Positions 49,419 through 54,056 of a stretch of 54,056 bases of DNA are shown here, one piece after another; the first letter of the stretch is position 1; each line of letters starts with the position of its first letter. Origin of the DNA: Planctomycetota bacterium (GTDB lineage Bacteria; Planctomycetota; PUPC01; DSUN01); NCBI GenBank assembly GCA_035384565.1, contig DAOOIT010000040.1:1-54056 (forward strand), read 5' to 3'. Under the pieces are notes generated by a model, which was given only the letters and a program-made list of their open reading frames with translations, was not told where the DNA came from and ran no database searches. The position numbers were made by a program, and so were the translations under genes.

Positions 49419-50690
49419 GTGATCATCTGCGTGGATATGGACGCCTTTTTCGCCTCCGTCGAGCAGCAGTGCGCCTACGGCGCGCTCGACGACCAGCCCG
49501 TGATGGTCTGCGGCAACACCGAGCGCCGCAGCGTCGTCGCCGCCGCCAACTACATCGCCCGCGAATACGGCATCCGAGCCGGTACCCCCATCACCACCGC
49601 CCGCCGCCTGTGCCCCCACGGCGTCTTCCTCGAGGGCGACCCCGAAAAATACGTCTACACCTGCATCCGCATCAACGACCTCTGCCGCGAGTTCACCCCG
49701 CGTGTCGAGTGTTTCAGCATTGACGAGAGCTTTCTCGACATCAGCGGCTCGGCCCACCTCTTCGGCGGCCCGGCCGAAACCGGCCGCCGCCTCAAAGCCC
49801 GCATCCGCGCCGAACTCGGCATCCCCTGCACCGTCGGCATCGGCCCCAACAAGCTCCTCGCCAAAACCGCCTCGAAGCTCGGCAAGCCCGATGGCCTCTT
49901 CACCCTCAACCACGAGGATGTCCCGGCCAAACTCCACCCCCTGCCCATCACCAAGCTCTACGGCATCGGCGCCCGCACCGCCGAAAAGCTCGCCCGCATC
50001 GGCGTCTCCACCATTGGCCAACTCGCCCGCACCCCGCCCGACGCGCTCAAGAAGCTCTTCGGCATCATCGGCCCTATGCTCCGCGACGCCGCCAACGGCC
50101 TGGATAGCTCCCCCCTCCTCACCGACGACGAGCAGCCCGAGGCCAAGAGCGTGGGCAACAGCTACACACTGAGCGACGACACGCGCGACGTGCGCAGAGT
50201 CCTCACCGTCCTCCTCGGCCTCTGCTCCAAGGTCGGCCGCCGCATGCGCCAGGGCGGCCACGCCGGCCGCACCGTCACCCTCACCCTCCGCTACGCCAAC
50301 TTCCAAACCTTCGTCCGCGCCCGCACTGTCGAGGCCCCCATCAACCTCGACCGCGACATCTTCGCCGCCGCGTGCACCCTGCTCGACGAAATCTGGGGGC
50401 GGGACATCCACCGCGAATCCAGCGAATCTGGCGAATCAGGAACTTCCCAGCCCCATTCGCTCGATTCGAGAGATTCGCGGTTCCGCCACAGCCGCCGCGC
50501 CGTCCGTCTCCTCGGCGTCAGCGTCTCCAACCTCCTTCACCGCGACGACCCGCGCCAGCTCGGCCTCTTCGACAGCGACCTGCGGCGCCGCACCCATCAA
50601 TTCCTCAAGTCAGTGGACGCCCTCCGCGACCGCTACGGCGAGCACGTCGCCGTCTGGGCCCCCCTCCTCCGCTCCGACGAAGTCATCTGA
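49419..50690 (+). CDS. dinB: DNA polymerase IV (Y-family) with an in-frame repeat insert
   Basis: Translesion polymerase used in the SOS response. About 423 residues from the GTG at 49419, which begins at the family's first strand (IICVDMDAFFASVEQQC). The catalytic SIDESFLDIS is near residue 100, and the helix-hairpin-helix region has LYGIGARTAEKLARIGV. In the little-finger domain, residues about 331-354 are a Ser/Arg/Glu-rich stretch (ESSESGESGTSQ) encoded by an inverted repeat (50411-50480). The domain then resumes with RAVRLLGVSVSNLL and a QLGLFD clamp-binding motif. No strong ribosome-binding site is seen; an ATG at 49251 would add 56 residues made largely from repeat DNA. Confidence 0.92.
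   Translation: MIICVDMDAFFASVEQQCAYGALDDQPVMVCGNTERRSVVAAANYIAREYGIRAGTPITTARRLCPHGVFLEGDPEKYVYTCIRINDLCREFTPRVECFSIDESFLDISGSAHLFGGPAETGRRLKARIRAELGIPCTVGIGPNKLLAKTASKLGKPDGLFTLNHEDVPAKLHPLPITKLYGIGARTAEKLARIGVSTIGQLARTPPDALKKLFGIIGPMLRDAANGLDSSPLLTDDEQPEAKSVGNSYTLSDDTRDVRRVLTVLLGLCSKVGRRMRQGGHAGRTVTLTLRYANFQTFVRARTVEAPINLDRDIFAAACTLLDEIWGRDIHRESSESGESGTSQPHSLDSRDSRFRHSRRAVRLLGVSVSNLLHRDDPRQLGLFDSDLRRRTHQFLKSVDALRDRYGEHVAVWAPLLRSDEVI
50411..50480 (+). repeat. Inverted repeat inside the dinB reading frame
   Basis: Arms 50411-50440 and 50451-50480 match as reverse complements at 23 of 30 positions around a 10-base loop. Each arm has three copies of a GCGAATC-like word spaced 9-10 bases. The frame stays open and adds about 23 low-complexity residues to DinB. 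Confidence 0.85.
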
Positions 50691-50789
50691 TTTGAGTCCT
50701 AACCATATATGCGGCAAAGCCTTATGCTCGCCGCCCATCCCCCACCCCATACCTGCTCATCGCGCAAGTGAGCGAGAATGGCCGGAGCT

Positions 50790-50810
50790 GCGAGAATCGC
50801 CGATTCTCGC
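50790..50810. repeat. Perfect 10-bp-arm palindrome
   Basis: GCGAGAATCG-C-CGATTCTCGC. The arm word GCGAGAATC resembles the GCGAATC word of the insert inside dinB. No U-tract follows, so it is not an obvious terminator. Confidence 0.75.
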
Positions 50811-50989
50811 CAATCTATCCATACTTGCTCATCTCCCTCCCCACGGGTTTGAGCAAGCATGAGCAGGGGGGCACTCATCAGCCGCCTGGCCCCCCCCCGA
50901 AAGACCCGCCATGTCCACAAGGAATAGGCATGCCCACCCCCTCCCCCTCTCCAGTCGCCTCAGGATCCCCAGACCGTGAAGACCCTGGT

Positions 50990-51018
50990 TTGATTCACCG
51001 CGTCGCGCGCCATACTAT
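50990..51018 (+). promoter_or_regulatory. Promoter for the sialate O-acetylesterase gene
   Basis: TTGATT (50990-50995), 17 bases, TACTAT (51013-51018), 26 bases before the ATG at 51045. Confidence 0.5.
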
Positions 51019-51044
51019 GATTGGACACGATGCAGGAGACCGCC

Positions 51045-52517
51045 ATGCCCCGACCGCCCGTCGTCGCCTTCACCCTCGCGCTGTGTGTTGCCTCGGCCCG
51101 CGCCGACGTGCGGCTGCCGAAGGTCTTCACCGACCACATGGTCCTCCAGCAGGAGATGCCCATCGCCGTCTGGGGCCGCGCCACGACCGGAGAACTCGTG
51201 ACCGTCGAGTTCAACGGCCAGAGGGCGACGGCCAAAGCCGGCGACGATGGTGCCTGGCGCGTCACGCTCCCCGCGATGAAGGCCGATGGCCAGCCCCACT
51301 CACTCGTCGTCAAGGGCAACAACTCGCTGGAACTCAAGGATGTGTTGCTCGGGGAGGTGTGGCTCTGCGCGGGGCAGTCGAACATGGGCCGTCCCGTGGA
51401 CGAGGCCGCGGCCAAGGCGGCAGACCAGCCACAGATTCGCCTGTTTAATTCGTCGGGCGAGACGCCCCGCGCCGATGGACTCGACGAGACGAGCGGCTGG
51501 ATCGTCTGCACGCCGACCTCGATTCTCCAAGCCGGCGACTTTCTGGGGGCCGGCAAGGGCCGCCGGCCCTTCAGCGAGGTCGCCTACCACTTCGGCCTCA
51601 AGCTCCATCAGACCCTCAAAGTGCCCGTCGGCCTCATCCAGGCCAACTGCGGCGGCTCGACGGCCCGCGACTGGACCCCGTTCCCCGAGGCCGGCGCCAA
51701 GCTGCCGCTCGACCAGCCGATCCCCAAGATCACCCACAGCGACGGCCAACTCTACTGGGTCCGCCTGCGCGGCATGGTGCCGTTCGCCGTGCGAGGCGTC
51801 GTGTGGTACCAGGGCGAGGACGATGGGCGCAACCCCAAGTACGCCGAGGACTTCAAGGCCCTCATCGAGAGCTGGCGGAAGCTGTGGGACCGCCCCGACC
51901 TGCCCTTCTACTTCGCCCAGATCGCAGCCACCACCTACGCCGGCGGCATGCTCGGCGTGTGGGAGGCTCAGCAATGGGTGATGAACCACGTGCCGCACAC
52001 GGGCATGGCCGTGAGCAACGACATCTACGAGGGCACGACGAACGGCGGCTTCAAGCGACGCGACGACAAGGCGCTCGGCTGGCCCATCGCCGGCGGCAGC
52101 AACCCGCACCCGACGGGCAAGCCCCGAATTGCCGCGCGCCTCGCCGAGATCGCCCTTGTCGAAACCTACGGCCAGCCCAAGAAGGTGCTCTACGGCCCCA
52201 TGTACGCCTCGCACGAGGCCCGCGACGGCAAAATCGTCGTCCGCTTCAAGCACACGGGCAGTGGCCTCGCCACCGACGACGGCCAGCCGCCGAACTGGTT
52301 CGAGGTATCCGACGGTACGCTCGAGGGGAACAGGCCACGCTACGTCAAGGCCGAGGCCCGCATCGTCGGCCCCGACACGGTGGAGGTGTCCTCGCCCCTC
52401 GTCGCCCAGCCGAAGTTCGTACGCTTCGGCTGGCACGCGCTGGCGCGCTACAACCTCATCAACAAGGAAGGTCTGCCCGCCGTGTCGTTCCGCGCCGAGC
52501 CGGGGCCTCAGAGATAG
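51045..52517 (+). CDS. Exported sialate O-acetylesterase (SGNH-type)
   Basis: A 490-residue carbohydrate esterase that removes O-acetyl groups from sialic acids or other acetylated sugars. A signal peptide covers residues 1-20 (cleavage after SARA). The beta-rich N-terminal domain (VRLPKVFTDHMVLQQ, ITVWG-like IAVWGRA) precedes the catalytic core. The nucleophile Ser112 is in CAGQSNMG, the oxyanion/Asn-Gly block is in QANCGGSTARDW, WYQGEDDGR follows, and the catalytic His is in NPHPTGKPR. AGGAG six bases before the ATG at 51045 fixes the start over codons at 51021 and 51030. It probably works on glycans outside the cell. Confidence 0.9.
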   Translation: MPRPPVVAFTLALCVASARADVRLPKVFTDHMVLQQEMPIAVWGRATTGELVTVEFNGQRATAKAGDDGAWRVTLPAMKADGQPHSLVVKGNNSLELKDVLLGEVWLCAGQSNMGRPVDEAAAKAADQPQIRLFNSSGETPRADGLDETSGWIVCTPTSILQAGDFLGAGKGRRPFSEVAYHFGLKLHQTLKVPVGLIQANCGGSTARDWTPFPEAGAKLPLDQPIPKITHSDGQLYWVRLRGMVPFAVRGVVWYQGEDDGRNPKYAEDFKALIESWRKLWDRPDLPFYFAQIAATTYAGGMLGVWEAQQWVMNHVPHTGMAVSNDIYEGTTNGGFKRRDDKALGWPIAGGSNPHPTGKPRIAARLAEIALVETYGQPKKVLYGPMYASHEARDGKIVVRFKHTGSGLATDDGQPPNWFEVSDGTLEGNRPRYVKAEARIVGPDTVEVSSPLVAQPKFVRFGWHALARYNLINKEGLPAVSFRAEPGPQR

Positions 52518-52556
52518 CGCCAAGGTCCTGTCGTGGCGACGGGTGGCTGCCCCGCC

Positions 52557-53633
52557 TCACCTCACAACACGCTGTCGGCCGGCCGCATCCACCGCATCCG
52601 CAATCGCTCTGTAGCTCTCGCGCCAGGCGTCATGCGGCACGTTCTCGGATACCTGAATCTGGAGCAGGCCCGAGCCGCCATCCTCTTCGAGTATCTGCTC
52701 GGCCACCTTGCGGGCGCCCTTGTAGCCCCGCAAATGGCACGACGACGGGAAGTTGATCCACAACCGCATCTCGGGCCACATCTTCCGCGCCGCAGCCACC
52801 GACGTGTCGTTGTCGGGCGGCGGCGACATCGAGTCGATCCCTCTCACACCCGAGGCGCCGATCGCATCCCACAGCGGCTTCAGGTCGCCGTCCATGTGCA
52901 CGAACACGTAGGCATCGCGCTCCGCGAGCATGGCGGCCAGCTCGTTGTAGAGGGGCACGCAGTAGCGGCGGAAGCGGTCCGGGCCGATGGCGGGGGCGGT
53001 GATGTTGTCGGGGAAGTCAATGAACGGCGCGGGCGAGCGAAGGGCCAGCTCGAAAATGAGCCGCGCGCGCTGGTTGAGGTGCTGAACAACCGCCGCAACC
53101 TTGTCGGGGCATTCGGCCAGGTGGACCGACAGGTTGCTCAACCCCACCCATTGCACCCAGAGCTGCTGATAGGGCGTCCGCTCGACGGCCGCCAGCGGCA
53201 GCCCGTCGTCGCCCAGGGCCGCGTCTACCTTCGCGTAGCCCGCGTAGTCGTCCATCACGATCCCGTCGCGCAGGTAGGCGAGCAGCACGTCGTAGTCGCG
53301 CGGCTCCTGTACATAGTGGCGGCGGATCGAGCTGGAGCCGTAGGCCGGCTCGAACTGGCGTTCCTCGAAGAGGGAGCCAGCGGGGGTGTGCAGCGTGGTG
53401 CGGCGGAAGCGCTTGCCGTCCCTCTCGAAATCCTCGTGCTCGAAGCGGCAGTTCGGCGTCTCGACGCGATGGATGCTGCACCACTGGAGCAGCCCCACGC
53501 GGCCGCGGCCCACGTGCGCCCACACCTCCTCATTCGGCGCCGCCAGTCCGCTGTATTGCACGAACGGCACACGGTCGTGGGGCCGCCCCTGGATCAACGC
53601 CAGCATTCGGTCCCGCATCGTTGCAGAGGACAT
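52557..53633 (-). CDS. Uroporphyrinogen-decarboxylase-fold protein, second copy
   Basis: A 358-residue URO-D/MtaA-superfamily protein. Recognition comes from the N-terminal RMLALIQGRPHDRVPFVQY, FIDFPDNITAPAIGPDRF, the beta-alpha segment AYVFVHMDGDLKPLWDAI and GIDSMSPPPDND. These are typical of the URO-D-like proteins expanded in PVC bacteria; methyltransferase or corrinoid-linked activity is possible. It is not closely similar to the copy at 15712. The ATG at 53633 has AGAGG six bases upstream and lies after a promoter-like sequence; the longer frame is unlikely. It is convergent with the esterase gene. Confidence 0.8.
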   Translation of the reverse strand: MSSATMRDRMLALIQGRPHDRVPFVQYSGLAAPNEEVWAHVGRGRVGLLQWCSIHRVETPNCRFEHEDFERDGKRFRRTTLHTPAGSLFEERQFEPAYGSSSIRRHYVQEPRDYDVLLAYLRDGIVMDDYAGYAKVDAALGDDGLPLAAVERTPYQQLWVQWVGLSNLSVHLAECPDKVAAVVQHLNQRARLIFELALRSPAPFIDFPDNITAPAIGPDRFRRYCVPLYNELAAMLAERDAYVFVHMDGDLKPLWDAIGASGVRGIDSMSPPPDNDTSVAAARKMWPEMRLWINFPSSCHLRGYKGARKVAEQILEEDGGSGLLQIQVSENVPHDAWRESYRAIADAVDAAGRQRVVR

Positions 53634-53683
53634 GGTTAACCTCTCACGGGCCTCGGGCACAGCAGATGAACTTCGCGACGTGT

Positions 53684-53712
53684 CTTCTACCACAGAGGAA
53701 AAGCCACTGCAA
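53684..53712 (-). promoter_or_regulatory. Candidate promoter for the second URO-D-fold gene
   Basis: On the minus strand TTGCAG (53707-53712), 17 bases, TAGAAG (53684-53689). It is a moderate match, placed 50 bases before the start. Confidence 0.35.
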
Positions 53713-53739
53713 GGCCGTCTCGGGGGTGTGGGCCGGAAT

Positions 53740-54056
53740 GGTTGTTCTCTCTGGAGCCTGAAGGGCCCGCATGGGATAGCCCAGGCAACGCCCTGGGTTC
53801 AACGGGATCCGCAAGTCCAGGAGATAGAAGCTCTGCTCTCTATTACGCCCGTTCAGGGGTACCGCAGGGGCGGCCTGCTTCTCGGGGTTTCGCCCTGCTC
53901 CTTGCCCACATCTTCCGGGGGCTGGGGTCTAGCCCCCGAATGGGGGCGTTTGAGCCGTAGCCCAGGGCGACCAAAGGGAGCCCTGGGTAGTAGTAGAGGC
54001 GGCCCCACGACGGAGCCCCCGAAGGGGGGCGATTCAAGGGGCGTGAAACGCCCCCT
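53740..54056. repeat. Multi-hairpin intergenic repeat cluster
   Basis: No gene is visible in the last 420 bases. The region is a series of short palindromes: CCCAGG/CCCTGGG (53780-53797), GCCCCC-GAAT-GGGGGC (53932-53947), CCCAGGG/CCCTGGG (53960-53986) and GGGGCGT-GAA-ACGCCCC at 54038-54054. The words GAGCCTGAAGGG and TAGCCCAGG recall a repeat that, to my knowledge, is common between genes in planctomycete and verrucomicrobial genomes. It runs off the window edge. Confidence 0.6.

Larger units (their letters stand above)
50691..51044. other. 354-bp intergenic region after dinB
   Basis: No gene is visible. It holds a perfect palindrome at 50790-50810 (arms GCGAGAATCG and CGATTCTCGC around one base), scattered TTGCTCAT/GAGCAA words at about 50750-50870, a run of nine C at 50889-50897, and a promoter at 50990-51018. 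Confidence 0.65.

Noticed and set aside
53742..53960. 72-codon open frame in the terminal repeat cluster
   Set aside because: It is made of palindromic repeat sequence, has no ribosome-binding site and resembles no protein.
1..54056. tRNA, rRNA or riboswitch genes
   Set aside because: No cloverleaf-like or conserved rRNA sequence was recognised between genes by eye. A dedicated covariance search could still find a small RNA.

Overview
The window is 54 kb of GC-rich, densely packed bacterial chromosome: 44 protein genes on both strands and no rRNA, tRNA, CRISPR array, phage gene or transposase that I could recognise. The gene families suggest a Planctomycetota-like (PVC-group) environmental bacterium. 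The main clues are a Ser/Thr kinase fused to helical repeats and zinc ribbons, repeated Gfo/Idh/MocA oxidoreductases and uroporphyrinogen-decarboxylase-fold enzymes, a sialate O-acetylesterase, a huge AsmA-like protein, several GT39-type membrane glycosyltransferases and a 23S intervening-sequence (S23) protein. The phylum is inferred from family content, not from a marker tree.

Layout. 0.2-6.9 kb (minus strand): a PKD/TPR exported protein, an M24 peptidase, elongation factor P, accB, accC and an AmaP-like membrane protein, probably one operon. 7.1-12.4 kb: GT9 glycosyltransferase, a 2-hydroxyacid dehydrogenase with a HAD phosphatase, a sugar-nucleotide epimerase and serS. 12.5-16.9 kb (plus strand): a small membrane protein, a radical SAM/SPASM enzyme, a Gfo/Idh oxidoreductase and a URO-D-fold protein. 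17-25 kb: ligA, a zinc-ribbon membrane protein, ppdK and an ABC exporter. 25.1-36.6 kb (minus strand): two Asp23-family genes, tsaB, a GT39 enzyme, a 1286-residue AsmA-like protein and a second GT39 enzyme, apparently from one promoter. A separate UDP-glucuronate decarboxylase/kinase pair follows. 36.8-39.5 kb (plus): DUF4177-like protein, histidine phosphatase, dprA and a TlpA-like thioredoxin. 39.5-47.6 kb: galK-trpD (minus), an exported Gfo/Idh protein and a third GT39 (plus), an M28 peptidase (minus), a heptose-kinase-like GHMP kinase (plus) and a macro-domain protein (minus). 47.7-50.7 kb: a lexA-S23-small protein-dinB cassette. 51-53.6 kb: sialate O-acetylesterase and a second URO-D-fold protein. 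The last 400 bases are a gene-free repeat cluster.

How the parts fit. Much of the window serves the cell envelope: malonyl-CoA supply (AccB/AccC), sugar-nucleotide and heptose chemistry (epimerases, GHMP kinase, GT9, three GT39 enzymes), a probable lipid-handling AsmA-like protein, an ABC exporter and the Asp23/AmaP envelope-stress proteins. Promoters of the form TTGnnn-N17-TATAAT are unusually easy to see and support most of the operon boundaries.

The most interesting region is the lexA-dinB cassette. A small S23 gene sits between lexA and the next gene and is bounded by 31-nt inverted repeats (26/31 matching), like a 23S rRNA intervening sequence living outside rRNA. A second inverted repeat of the same build (short words repeated in each arm) lies in frame inside dinB, and a third lies just upstream of it. 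LexA has its own candidate operator inside a near-consensus promoter. The AsmA-like protein shows seven tandem modules with a period of about 117 residues. I saw no convincing rho-independent terminators (hairpin plus U-tract).
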